64,000 nucleotides of DNA from NCBI RefSeq assembly GCF_000218685.1, contig NW_006763291.1:1201789-1265788 (forward strand), in the 5' to 3' direction. This document shows positions 46,176 to 59,371 of this stretch, in pieces. Source of the DNA: Serpula lacrymans var. lacrymans S7.9 (Eukaryota > Basidiomycota > Agaricomycetes > Boletales > Serpulaceae). The notes beneath the pieces were generated by a model. The model was not told where the DNA came from and made no database searches. It saw only the letters and a program-made list of their open reading frames with translations. Position 1 is the first letter of the stretch; each line of letters opens with the position of its first letter. The position numbers and the translations under genes are program-made.

Positions 46176-47378
46176 TCAATGGCAAGTAACAGAAATATTA
46201 GAGCGGGTCCGCACTGCAGATGCAAAATTTTGAAACTTTTCCTCATCTTGTTCGGCTCGCGCATGATTGAAAGACTTGTGAGGAACATGGCCCAAAACCG
46301 GGTCAAGGTGGGTGTAGCCTTGGCTACCTCTGTCAACAACGATCTCCCGAAGCCCAGTAAGCTCCTGTTTCAGGCGCTCCCAAATACCGGACCACGATCT
46401 TCCCCCCTTCGTTCCGGAGTCATTGATGATGTAGCAGGAACAAGAACGTAGTTCGAGTCTTACGAGTGAATCTTTGTGGCGGATTATGAATTCTTCGATG
46501 TTCTCGGATGGGGAGTTGTGATCAAAAACAATATTTTCGAGCACGAGTGACTGTAGAGCTGGGTAATGGGATGCAAGGCGCAAAGTGGGGCTAAAATAGA
46601 GTCCCCGAGGGCTGCGAAAAACTAGAGATGTGAGATGGGGATTTGAAGGGGGTAGCAACGGGCTGAGGGAGCTATTTAAGCTCTTCGACCCAGACCACTC
46701 TCCCAGTTCATTGTTGGCAGCAACAGAAATTGAAAGGTGCGAGAATGATGTTTCGACCAGAGGTGATGGAAAATTATAGCATTTGGGCGACATCAAAACT
46801 ATGTTGTTCAGTGTTAACGACTTTATGGGAGACGTCTTCATGGAGTAGTAGATTGCATGGAGGACTGCCAATTGACGGTTTGTGAACCAAAAAGGATGTT
46901 CCCGGACCTCAAGTCCTGATGGAGTGATGAAGGCGGGCCAAAAGTTGAGCGTTACGGCGTCAAGATTGATAAATCGAGACAATTGGCAAAAGAATTCTGT
47001 CAAGCTTTCCTCCAGCTCGGCTATGATCTGAAACGTATCCAGTGAATCTGTAAACTATGTCATAGCAATCCTCAAGCCATGGTAAACAAACAAATTCCTA
47101 CCATCTGTTGAACGGGGTGACAATGGTAGACAATTGCAGCTGCCATCTCGATAATCATATACAACCTCTCGAACAAAAGGTGCAATTTCCAAAGATGCAA
47201 GAATGTCCTGGCAGTTCTGTACGCTTTTCAAACTGTTTCTAATGTGGAGTTTGCGAAAGACTTTGGGTGTAACCAGCTCATGGCATGTGACATTTATGCC
47301 GCGAAGGGACAGGAGGTCTGCCACTGAGGTTGTGTTTTCAGCGATGGCGTCCAAAAGTTCGACAGGAAGATCCTTCAT
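46176..47378 (-). CDS. F-box-like/LRR-like protein
   Basis: Start ATG at 47378: MKDLPVELLDAIAENTTSVA, DLLSLRGINVTCHELVTPKV, a divergent F-box. The remainder is LRR-like: IAPFVREVVYDYRDGS; after an intron (about 47000-47100) SRFINLDAVTLNFWPAF, SPIKSLTLNNIVLM, YPALQSLVLENIVFDHN and SLVRLELRSCSCYI. Stop at 46176. About 370 residues. A typical basidiomycete F-box/LRR family member; substrate unknown. Confidence 0.75.
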
Positions 47379-49801
47379 TTTGAGGTCAAAATACGAGATA
47401 TTAACAATAGCTGATAGTTGACGATTTGGAAACACTGGCGCAAAGTGGGGGAAAGTTAACGAGAACCGAGAGAGAGACCCGTGGTCATAAAGACAGCCAA
47501 GCCCTTGTCCCTTTTTGTACCCTGACTGCACATTTCCTTCCCAAGTTTGATCCCGTATTTGTCCAAAGAGTTTCTTACGTACAATAGGATTCAGAATAGG
47601 CAGCTTATGACTGTGTCAATCATGCTCCCGGACAGGGTGAATGAACTAGCACTCTGAGTATCACGTACTTAACCCCATTAACGGACGGTGTTTGTCTGAT
47701 CGATATCCACGGACAGGGTCCAAATGTTTGTTTGACCTTTTCCAAGACTGGTGGTGATGGAGTGGTGATGGGCCTTGTCATGTTATTATAATAGGACTCA
47801 CTGTGACTGGATGGCGGTGTGAGTCCCCTTAGACTCGAAAACCGTTACAAACCCCGCGTCAGAATTCGAACATTTACCGTGGCTAAGCGGTCTTCAGTTG
47901 CCGGCGGTCACAGGAGCATACTTCCAGAAACCTCAGACTACTAGTACCTTTAGGACAAGCGCTCTGGACCACTAAGAGCCCACATATACGTGACATAGAC
48001 TTGATTTATATCACCATAGCTAAATTGAACCCACCCTCTACGCCCAAAGTCTTGATATGTCTTCAACGTTTGATGACTCTTGTGACAAATCTATTCAAGA
48101 AGAAAGCTCCAGTATTCCGAAACCTACAATGTGTATTCGAGATCCACCACAACTTTGAAAAGGTACTTCAGATATATCTACCCACAGGCATTGAGATCAG
48201 ATAAGTACTCTTTTCCCGTGGCCGAACATACCCGCTGAGGCACTCCACAAACTGATTCAGAGATACGGACAAATCAATAAAAGCGCGGATCTCCAAGGCG
48301 TTCTGGGTGACTTCTCAGCATTTTCATATTCCCAATGAAGTTTGCTAACCAAATTTGCAGACACCGTCTGACGTGGTAATCGTTATGCACAATGCGGTAA
48401 TGTTATATCGACGATGCCAGCATTAACTGCGCATGACGTCTGTTAGGAGGCTTTCACAGTAAGCAGCTTTAGTATGTCAGAAAAGCGTTGACTCCCCACG
48501 AATTGTAAGTGGACATCCTTCACCTGAGATCTTTCGTAAGGCATCCCAATAACTCTGCGCAGACTCCCGTCACATTACCCTCCAGGAAAGCATATCTACG
48601 CCGTTTGTCCAGAGGAGCTTCATTACTAGCTGATGGGTTTACTGTTCCGTTCCAAGTTTTTTCAACCTCAAGATTTTTACCTCTTTCAGTATCAGGTGCA
48701 GTGCACATTGATATGTATGACAAGTCTTTGTTCCAATCACCATGGAGCTCGCACATCCCTCCCAGGGCTAGGACAGATTGGTAGGACACCGTATCATTTC
48801 CGCTTGCCGCCACGATGATATCTTATCAATCGTCTGCAGTGGTTTTTATCGCCATTTATTCTGCCCCCGAATATACTTGGACTTTACTGCTTCAGTCAGG
48901 TATATCACCTTTTAAGTTCTAATCTAGTGATGGACACTTCCGGTGACTTACCACACCTTAAGTCCGTGTTAAAGATCGAACTTGTCACTTGTCCTGGTTA
49001 TCCGGTTGCAGAATTCTGATATTATACTGCGCAAATTATATAAAAAATGCTGCGCACGGTACTGCGTATCAAAAAGATGAACGGATTTATGTTATACAAG
49101 GTCAGCAAGCTATCGTTCGTATGAAATGCACTAATAAAAGCGACTTTCCTCGGTTCTGTGGTGGACGCAGGTCAATTCACATCCTTATCGCAATCTCATG
49201 ACGTTCTCCATCTGCTATCCATAAATAGCGGTCAGCTAACGACCGGTACCCTGACTGTCTCAGCTTCATCCCCGACCTTAACGTGAACAGGCTTAGTAAC
49301 TACGGAATCTATCGGCCTTCGATATTCTCGAAATCGCTTCCAGCTTCCATATACGTTTCTTGGTTTCACTAGTGATCATCCATATCATCACTTTACCTGT
49401 CTCTTTATCTACTGTGTATAGGTTGGAAATGTTTACGTGTTCGGCGTTCGTGATTATGTTACAGAAAGCCCTCAAACATCTAGATGTAACTGTGGTGTCA
49501 GGTGTGGCGGTTCAGACCAAATGCCCTACGAGCCCCTACATTTAAAAAAGATACTGGGATAGAAAGTGGAAATCATAGTGGCAGACATGGACTATTATAA
49601 AAATACACCGTTATGATGATATATTGATGAAACGTTATTCATTTATCCCAACACCGCCGAGAACAAATCGTCCTTGGGGTGACTCTCTTGTAACAGCTCG
49701 TGAAAGGATTGCGCAGTGAGTTTTGCATCCCACACGTGCGCACCTGGACAATGAACCCTTTCACGTTGTGCATTTGCCCTTTCAATAACGTTACATATCT
49801 C
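47379..49801. other. Gene-poor stretch, nothing certain
   Basis: Only short ORFs under 100 codons are present, none with a family I recognise. The ORF pair near 48509-48813 overlaps on both strands and neither reads like a known protein. This looks like decayed sequence. Confidence 0.45.
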
Positions 49802-50987
49802 CTATGTATGGCCTATGATCATGATGTCCAGCCACATTATACGGATAGGACTCACGATAGCCCATCTTCTGGCCATGGCATTATGTGTTAACCAAAAACC
49901 ATATCTGGCAAGCTCGTATAGTCTGGCTCGCCATGGTAAAAAGCCAGCCACGCTGGAAACAGAGGTACCATAACAGGTCGCCCGCAGAAAGAGAAGATAC
50001 AAAGCCCTACACTGCGTAACAGATGTCAAGTTTTCCACAAAGCCATACGCTACTTGAAGTAAGGCGCGAGGTTTGATGATACCTATTGCAACGAGATCAC
50101 CGTAAAAAGCAGCTGTACATAGCATTTGTGTACGTATCGGGTCAAGGGAATCGGAGACTGACTCTAGTCCAGTCTTCGTGGGCAGGAAACTGTAGTCGCT
50201 TTCCAACTTGGTGTTTGATTAGCCGAAGCGACAGGCAGGTCTACAGAAAATGTGGCGAGCTTACATTTGCCCAACAGAACTTGATAGCCTCTGTAGTAAA
50301 GTGTTCCACGCCTTCCTGAAAGTCTCGCATGGCACCCCAGTTACCCCATTGAAGTTCAGTTACAATGTCGTGAACCAGCAGAGCCACGGAACGCGAATAA
50401 TTAATATTTGCCATTCCTGCAAGGAAGATGCTCTTCGATGTCATTTGAACGTGATACTTATCGGTGCGCGAAGACAGAGAATGTATAATTATGCGAGCCT
50501 CTTGATTTATTACCGACGGGTGGCACGTACGAGGAGCCATGTGTTGCATCTTGTGGAAGTATACCTGTAATCTAGCATCAAGAGTGAGTCGAAGGATGGA
50601 GCTTCCAGGAGGCCAAATCGCGGAAGAGTTTTGGCCTGAAGGATTGATGGGAACATGTTCTCCAGAGCCTGGCAGTGGCGCGCTCATCCTCGGAGGTGGG
50701 CTTGAGAAGCAAGGTCTCAGCTTCGCATGAGTAGTAGGTTTGCCTGGAAGCACATTCCAAAATATGTTTTTCGCATTCGCATCTCGCTTGATGGCTGGAG
50801 TAGATTCCCTAATACCCGTGCAGAACGAGGGAGCTTCCACAGCCTTCCGGTGAGGATTTTCAGGATTTCTAGCGATGTTAGACACCATCACTGTCAAAAG
50901 CTTGGGGATGTCGCGGAAGGTAAAGATGGAAAGGGAAAAGAGAGGGAAACAAATCGGAAGATATATACTCAAGCCCAGAAGGTCCAA
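49802..50987 (-). pseudogene. Degenerate ORFs, possibly a cytochrome P450 relic
   Basis: A 248-codon minus-strand ORF (50241-50987) is followed by another ORF (49802-50206). A central part, NQEARIIIHSLSSR, Y-V and a later GVEHFTTEAI, has the spacing of the region after the C-helix in fungal P450s (E/Q-EAR-LL..L). No heme-binding FxxGxRxCxG, ExxR or proline-hinge motif is visible on either side, and there are stops between the pieces. It could equally be a chance ORF. Confidence 0.25.
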
Positions 50988-53900
50988 GTGGTCGCATTGT
51001 GGCAGCTATCTGGCCACATCGAGATCATGAGTTGTCCGAAGCAGCAAAAGTAGCCAAAAGATTATGTCATACGGAATTCAATTATCACATATGTTTATCA
51101 TCTTTTTCCCTTGCATCCACGAGATTGCATCCATACAGTTTCCTCCTATCACCTATCACAATCCATTCCGAGTCTGCCGTCCTCATGAGATTGTGTCGGT
51201 GAAAGGGTGATTTTCAAAAGAAAAGAAAACATCAGACGATTATCCATGTTGAAGCAATGGGCATCGCAAAATGGTAGCATCCAAAAATATTGAAAATTCG
51301 AAACCGTTGGGTCCAATTAATCATGAGATCTGCATGAGACTGAGAGAAATATTTAGACGACCGCGAAAAGTCACAAATCACATGACTGTGATACTTGGAT
51401 TTTCGAACCCCGACATAATTTCGTAGTGCTCTTCACCTCCCTCAACATGTTCTTTCATGTCCCCTAGATGCGGTTATCCCCATGCTGAGGTTTATAAACC
51501 ATTCTCTTCTCTCGGCTATTCAGGATACAGATACAAAGAAACGAACTAGAAAATATCGCTACAAGTTAGATATCAGGATCAGATTCTCCAAAAATGGCCT
51601 TTATTATTCTCATCGGACGCTGGCTTGATAGGGTCTTAAACCTGAAGAACGTGGGCGTATAACTAGGATGTGGACGGACGATATATTTCAGCACGATTAT
51701 CGAGAAAGCTCATGTTGTAGCTGTGAAGTACGTGTTCGGAATATCATTTTCGGATGAAGCATCACAGCTACCGCCTTTTCATCATGAAACGTCGAACGCT
51801 CAAAGTTAAAGTGTATAAGGACTGAGATCTGTCATCGGTGGTTCCTAGGTGTCTTGGAAGCTATGAAGTCCGCGGAACCCATGTAGGCAATGCAACCAAC
51901 TAGAAGGTCGGATCATGTTTACGTCCCAAGATTCTTCTTTTAGTACTCATGTAATCCTCCAGTTGCGTGCACTCCGCTCCTTGCATGCCCCAAGCTATCT
52001 CGATCATCGGTGGTCATAATATGCTACGTCTTACTACAGGTTCTTGACGACTTCAATCAATTGTACAATCTCATTCACAAGTATCTCCGTATTCTTTCTT
52101 GGATGGTGACTTAAGTAGATAAGAGTTGAAAGTATATGGTGGAGTTTCGATGGATAGAATCCAGGCTGGACCGGATCCATAGTTTAGCCCTGAAGGAAAT
52201 CTCGATACCCCTCCGACCGCCTCGGAGCCGACTTTGAATGGTACTCATAGACCATACTCTCAATCAGCCTTCGTATGTCTTGCTGAAGATAGTCACTGTG
52301 GCACCAGACTAGTTCTTATAGCCAGCAATCCTAAGTTATGGTCGATGGCGATAACGGTCGTTTCTCCCCTTTCGTAGTTGCATGGCTATAGCCCGGGTAT
52401 CGCCATCAACATCTTTGCCACCAAAAGTCCCTGAAAAGCCAATTCTTGTCACTCATGTGCAATTGTCCGGGAGCCTTGTCATCCAACATTGGATGTCGCT
52501 AGGTCAAGCTTAAACCCTAGAGAAGCCCGCCTACTGATTTTTGACATAGGTACGGATATTAGGAGATCAGCTGCGCAGGCGAGAAATGTTCCTCTTTATC
52601 AGAGTTACTTGACTAGTTTGGCTTCACCCGAGCAATAGATGTCTTCAATCTTAGAACATCTTCGACAACTCCTTATCACTAGTCTCAATCAGGAATTGCG
52701 TACTCTGATATATCTATTCCCCATTGACAAATTTCATCATAACTCAGCAAGGGCAGCTGTCTGACCATTCATCATGACCTGCATTAGGTCAAGGTCCTTT
52801 TTCTGTACTGCATTTTGTTCATATTCTGATTATCTAGTCCTGGGATCTCTCTCGGAACGATCCTCTTCCGGATTCATGGTCTGCTTATAAGAGACCAGAA
52901 TCTCATGATTATGGAAGAATATGAATATGATAAGAAACATGTCAGGCGTTGTTGGGGGCGGCTATGGTGAACACTATTGGCACTACTAGGCCTATGTATA
53001 TCGTTACAGTAAGCTCGTCTTTTATATCAGCAAATATGCTTACCTTTGCATCTTGACCCTGACGACCATCCGTTATCTTGAATTTCTGCATTCGCGGTCT
53101 TACAGGCGTAAGCCATCTCTATAATTGGATACATGGACTGGTAGCAGATGTTGCTAATTCCTTGCAATTTCTACTGGAATTGGAATCTCTCATGGGACAT
53201 GCTTCAAGACATTCTGTATCCAAGTGGTCATATTGGTGTGCTATAAAATTATGTCAATGAGTACTCTGCTTATATCTTTTGGTTCTTAGATCAAATGTGT
53301 GAAAGGTTTTTCTCGGATTCCTTTCGTGTCGGACGGCCCCTCATTCACTGAGTAATATCTATGTATTCTATATGTTCATAGAACAGTGATCATCGATGTA
53401 CGGTTTTTTTTTTAATTTCGTCAATCGGCTTTGCGTAAGTTACATTCACTGTTAGAAAACGAATAAGCTAACTCTCACTTAAATTTATAGCTCGTCGCAA
53501 TTGGATGTTTTGTCATTTGAAGAGTTTTTTTTTGTGATGGAGTTGGGAGGGCTAATTGATGTTTGTATCTGCAGGAAAGGTTTATCGACTGTTAGAACCC
53601 AGTTAACGTCGTCTAAGCAGTAACTCAAAGCAGCACTTATCTTTCCTTGGTTTTCTGACAGGAAAGGTCTACTGAATGCATCACAGTACGTATCCGCGAG
53701 TAACCTTACGCAAGAGGTCCTCACATTGCTCTTAATAGTGAATATGTGCGCTCAAACTTAACCCTGTGCAGGTGATACTATTGAACTTGAAATGATTTGT
53801 TGAAATATGTAACCTATGCAGAAGGGCCTTAACGCATGCTTGGAAACCTCCGACATTGTACATTCGGAAGCTGAGCTCTTGAAAACCGAATCGACGGATG

Positions 53901-56073
53901 AGTTGAACGAACGAAGGACTGCAGCCATACGCGTTGGATCCCAGCCCAAGCACTGACAAGAGAAAATAAAAATCCGTAAGGACAAGGTTTGTATCAGGCC
54001 CTGCGAACATTGTGGACATTTAAATTGTGTGGAAGGTTATCCTTATAGGTACATCCGTTCAGATGATGCCATCAAACTCGAAGTGGAGCACGCTAGAAAC
54101 TCGGACTATGGCTCACCCCTTTCAACAGCCAATGTGGCACTGGCAGCTGATTTCAAGCTAACGTCTTATTCCACGCTCCAAGTGGAAAGCGTTGGTCTAT
54201 TTTGCCACATTAGGGATAACACGCTGCTGAGCTGGAGGGAAACTCGGTGCAGATAGATGGGATTTTTGTCTACGTCAATGTACATCAATGGCGCGTTGAC
54301 TGAGGACGTCATCCACGCAACATGTACTGTCATATGCTACATTGGTGTGTGTTGTCTATTCTTGAGTTCGATTCCGTTTTCAGTCGATTGACAATTCCAT
54401 TTATTATTGATCAAGGTCTATTACTACATTAAATCCCCAACGAAGAGAGTTAGAGATGCTTTGTTCAAGACCATATGTGACGAAACCAATGCCTTACTGG
54501 ACACTGTCAGTGAAGTTAGCCACACCCTAACTTTCAGGCACTAATGTCAAAACTAGGAGGTTACCCCGCCAAACCCTCCGACTGCTCAAGAATTGAATTC
54601 AGCCCTCGGGACAATATGGGGGAAAACAGATTTCAACAGGACCCTGGTTTCAAATATTGAGGAGACTAGTCTGCACCTCCTGATAAACTCACTGAAACGC
54701 ATGCTTCAGTTAGCAGAAATGAAGCCGTGTGCCCTACGCGGAATAGAACTACTTTTTCTCTTGGCCCATTTGTCACGGGAGTAATCTTGAGGTTGGTTTG
54801 TTCTCATTGCCGATCTTTCTTTCATGTTCTTACTTCGCGTATAGAGAGTTACAGCTGTCTCTGCGGGTTCGAGGTAAGGAGTTCACTGTGTTTGTCATTT
54901 ACAACCTTTGTAATCGTCTCTTGAGACCTCTGCAGTGCCGATCTTGTGAATCATTTCAAAATTGTCTTCAGCTCTGACACTGAGAATGAGTGGTCCACTG
55001 TAAAGTTTGAAAAGACTCACGACTTTATGGCCACGAGCGATCTGGCCAATGCAAAAAGCGCAGTTTATGTACTGCAATGCATCCGCACTCGTCGAAGGTT
55101 GCGTTACTGTGTTCTCCACGTGGGTCTATTACGTTGGGGTGCGTGCGTACCTCAATTTAATTCAAAAGCCTGCCACTCGCAAAGTAGACCACGTTTATTA
55201 TGAAGCCTTATCACCCCATACGACTATCATTTTGGATATACTAGGTGATCTCCATCCAAGCCAACAACGCTTCTGAAGACCAACTTTCAAGAAATATTTG
55301 GTTATCCACCCCATCACAGCAACGCCTCACCATCCGACAGGTCGTAAGGGTCCAATGTTGTGTATGGACTCTCGCATTCGAGGAATGTTTAGACAACTGA
55401 GGGTGCAATAGATGTCACAGCCACTCAAAACACCCACCAACGAATATAAGGTGTGCCGGAGTTTGCATCTACATGATATCTGTTCCTCACGACAAGCCCC
55501 TCCCAGGTCGCCAACCTTTCCTGCACGGGCAATTAATGGGCTCTTGTAACAATTCAAAGTTCTAAACATGGTCCAGAGGAGATTACAGATGACCTCACAC
55601 AGAATTTCATGACGTGCTTCCAAGGGGAAACTCTTGTGGTGTATTTGGTCCATCACACGTACATCCCATGTCAGAATGCCAGAAGAACTGACGCCGTCAG
55701 GACAAAGGCAATATATGCCTACACAAATGCTGTCTTAAAAGGGGGGAGTCCCAAAATGACACTACCATAAAAATGGGTTTCGTCTGTTAGTTTGTTATCT
55801 TGTTACCTTGGGGTGAGCAAAGTGATAACTCATGAGCAGTGAGACTACAGTTTTGGGTTTACCATTGCGCCCTTGGATGATAATGATGATTTTTGAATTC
55901 GTGTCAAATTCAATGTGTCCAAGGAACGAAACAAAGAGCATGAGCAAAGTGAACGAATAGGATGCAAGTTCAGATTTCGGTACTTGTATAGATGTGTACA
56001 TGTAGGACTGATGGATTTGATTGGATATAAAAGGTATGAAATGCCGTTACACAAACATCTATTGTCAACGACG
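50988..56073. other. Long gene-poor stretch, nothing recognised
   Basis: About 5 kb with frequent stops in all frames. ORFs near 53732-54019 (-), 54029-54256 (+), 54593-54784 (+) and 55007-55276 (+) are short and unrecognised. The 54.0-55.3 kb part has an almost continuous but interrupted plus-strand coding feel, perhaps an old gene copy. No LTRs, terminal inverted repeats or transposase/reverse-transcriptase motifs were found by eye. Confidence 0.4.
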
Positions 56074-58042
56074 ATGGCGACTGCTACTGTGATGCCACGG
56101 TCGTCATTAAAGGGCAGGAATACCAGTGTTTCTGTCCCCAAGGGCCGTCCTCGAAAAACTCTACATTCTGTCGACACCAACATCTCATCATATGATCGAA
56201 CAGATCCGTTCTTTGCATTCAATGTCTTGCGCAAACTCTTGGGATCTTTGCCATCCAGGATCGGTGGCTGCCAATACAAGCTAACGCCCGAGGAACATAA
56301 ACTATCTCTTCATCTGCTCACCATTGTGGAACCCTTCGTTGGGCTTTCACCTTCTCGTCGGACTCTCACACGGCAGCCAACGGAAATCCTCGACTCCATT
56401 GTCTTCCACGTTGACGAGAAGCGCGACCTTTTATCGTTGGCTCTTTCCTGCCACCGTCTTCATGGCGTGATTTTCCCTAGGCACTATGACTATCGCGTCA
56501 TTCGCTGCAAAGTTAGTTCTATCAGTGTTTGGAATCACTTGATCGTGAACCGGTCGCTGGCTCGGAATGTTAGGAGACTAGAGATTCTTGATGAACGGTC
56601 TACAGAACCTGCATCTGTACCGTCAGACATTTTGGTTTCAGAAACGGATTTAGAGTCCACAGACGACGAGTTGGGCATGCACGTCAAGCAAGAGAGGTTC
56701 CTCGTTTCTGCTTTGACCAAGATGACCGCGCTCCATTCCTTTTCTTGGTCATGCAACCATTCGCCCATTTCTATTGATAATGTTTGGCCCACATTATTGA
56801 AATGCCCATCTATCAGAGAAGTTGAAATCAACGACAACCTTGTTTTCAGCGATTATAGCCATGGTATTGATGGAGTCCGCCCTAGAAATTCTCAAAAGTC
56901 AATTGTGAGTTGACGTTACAGTTACACAGAACTGTTTATATAACCAAAACTTTGGACAGTTACCCGAGTTGAAGACGGTGGCGTTACGGTCGACTAAACA
57001 TGTCTATGGGTCAACTAAAACCCCCCAACTTTTACGGATATCTAATTTATTGACCAATTGTCCCAACCTCGAGGTGACTTGCATATCTTGCACATGTGGT
57101 GGTTTGATGCTAATCTTGACAATAAAGTCGCTCGATATTGGATACGAGCATCGTCGTGGATCAGGGTATCAGCGTCCAGTTGCAGACGATTTCTTCCTCT
57201 GCTCTCGTTGGTCCGCTCTTCGCTCTTTGTCGCTCAGCAATTTATTCTGCTCCGCAATTCACGGTTTGGACGCTGCTGCCACATTCTTGGCTTCTCATGT
57301 AAACCTGGAAGTTCTCCACCTCGATTTTGGAGATGGCATAGTAATCAATAACAATAGCACTATGTCCCACGGGTCTCACCAGCTGGTCCTACCTCATAAT
57401 TCTCTGCCGCGTTTGCGCGAATTGAGATGCAGCAGAGACGTTGCTACTGCCGTGCTCCAGTGTCCATGCGATGTTCCCCGCCCACTTGAGTCAATCAAAT
57501 CGGTGAAGCTTTCGGGTTCGGGTGGGGACCAGCCGTTCTTAACCAGCTTGAAATTAAGCGGAGGGACCGTCAAGCGATTTGAACTAGCTGGTTGGAATGA
57601 TATAGAGGATATTAGGAAGTTGGTTGAGTGCGTACCGAAACTGACCTGGTTGGACGTGGGGAAGAAGGGCAATCCACAGCAACGTGAACATAGCAGCGGC
57701 AAGACCTCATCCACCTATGCTGTCGCCACCAATGTCGTCGAGTGGGCGACAGTGCTTGCACTCTTGGCGGAACTATCAGCATTTCATGGCGTCAAATTCT
57801 TTTATGAAGTATCTTCCTTGACGCTCTCCACACTGTCATCTTCATCTCCCTCTTCGTTGTCAGCGTCAGAGCTAAGTAGGGTCAGGAAGAATGAGAAAAT
57901 AGCGACTGTGTTGGCAAACAAGTGCTCGAGACTTCGTCGGGTTGATCACTGGGAAGAGACAGCAGGGCCTGCAACAAAGGTCATTGTATTAAACAGGGAT
58001 GGCGGAGATGTGAAATGGGACGTTAGGCGGGTAAAGACATGA
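56074..58042 (+). CDS. F-box-like/LRR-like protein, first of a tandem pair
   Basis: Start chosen at MATATVMPRSSLKGR (56074, ACGATGG context); the frame is open upstream to 55915. The F-box-like part reads RQPTEILDSIVFHVDEKRDL, LSLALSCHRLHGVIFPRHYD. LRR-like segments follow: VRRLEILDER; after an intron (about 56905-56959) LPELKTVALRSTKHV; LLRISNLLTNCPNLE; WSALRSLSLSNLF; NLEVLHLDFG; SLPRLRELRC. The C-terminus has LANKCSRLRRVDHWE and GGDVKWDVRRVKT. A 54-bp stretch at about 57073-57126 has GT/AG ends and could be an in-frame intron. The same F-box start and RRVDHW end occur in the gene at 59372. Confidence 0.75.
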
Positions 58043-59371
58043 TGAAACATGATGACATGATGAAAGTAGTCGGTTCGGTATTCATGCGGTCAATTCGCTC
58101 CCCCGGTTATGCTTTTGCTTACCAATTTACCGTACTTTTTTTGTTTGCCGTGCCGTGGTCAGATTCAAATACCCTCGTTGTGATTTTCTGTACGTTACAC
58201 TTTAGTCCCCGTATGCACCCTATGCACCGTTGTCAAACTACTTTGAACTTTTCCGTGTGATGTTGCCTTCCACCGTATGGATTGTATGGTTTGTCCTGCA
58301 GTTGTATTCTGCTGGCGCACGTCTGACGTTGAAACATAGTGCCTGTAAAATGTGTCAAGTAACCGAGAAAGATGATAGATGCCGGTAAGTACGTGGGGAA
58401 CACACACAAGGTTCGATGGCAGTAGGTGAGTACATGTGGTAGAATTTCTAAAGCACACATGCTGTCCTGCCTTAGTGCGCTACAGAAGGTCCTGGGGGTC
58501 TTTGTTGATGCAAAGATCTTGTGCAGTGGCGTTCGATCCCGAGCTAGAATCGTGATCGAAGTGTCGAAAAAAAAAAGTGTATGCTTAGAGTGTCTCTATA
58601 ATATCGCGAGAAAGGCTTTTTCTATCGATACGAGACGGGTCCAGCTACGGTCCCGTTCCCGTTATACCCTGCAATTATTATCCGTTAATTCGGTGGAAAT
58701 ATCACAGTGCCGGTCTGACGTTATTGATATTCATGATAGCCGCGCAAACAGGTCCGCAGCATTTTTCTCCTGGCTTCCTTCATTAGGAACCTTGAATCAG
58801 GTTCGTCAGCATCACAATGAGGGATAAACGTTGCCCAGTGGCTGGTGCGAAGGGACCCATCGTGCCATCCGAGGCGCGGCCAATATCAGTCACAGAAGGA
58901 GGAACATCCATACGTACCTTTCTCTATCTACCAATATGAAAACCGGACCTAGCTTATTTTGCAAAGCATGAAAATACAATCGTCAGATGGCTGATGGGCC
59001 GGCCTATAGTTCCTTCCGTGTTCACTATTATAATTATCCAGAAGATTGCAGAGAGTTCTGGAAGCCTGAAAGGCAGCGCAAATATAGCAGGTGACTGATG
59101 TTTTTCGGTGTCAGTTGTCGCCTCGAGCTTGCAATGCGTGTAAAGCCGAACTATTTCGTTCGGGCTGTATGTCAGCTAATAATCAGGGTAGAGACCTGGG
59201 ACCAGGCTATTGGCCTCGAAAAGTAACAAAACCAAACAGAAGGTGTGCGAAACAGAAAAAAGAAATTTCATTTCTTGATTCATTTAGTAATTAGATGCCG
59301 ACTATAAGTAGCCGTTAAATAGCCGTTTCTGCTGCCAAATCCCCGGAAAGTGCACCCTCTAGTCTGCAGAC
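58043..59371. other. Intergenic, nothing recognised
   Basis: A 133-codon ORF (58426-58827) lacks family resemblance. Otherwise no signals. Confidence 0.5.

Noticed and set aside
47880..47990. tRNA-like words on the minus strand (GGCTCTTAGTGGTCCAGAGC)
   Set aside because: The T-arm TTCRA motif and a pairing 3' acceptor strand are missing; at most a relic.
51200..53900. Possible retrotransposon remains
   Set aside because: No LTR pair, target-site duplication, or reverse-transcriptase, integrase or protease motif could be identified by eye.
58426..58827. 133-codon ORF
   Set aside because: Amino acid composition and lack of any recognised motif fit a random ORF between genes.
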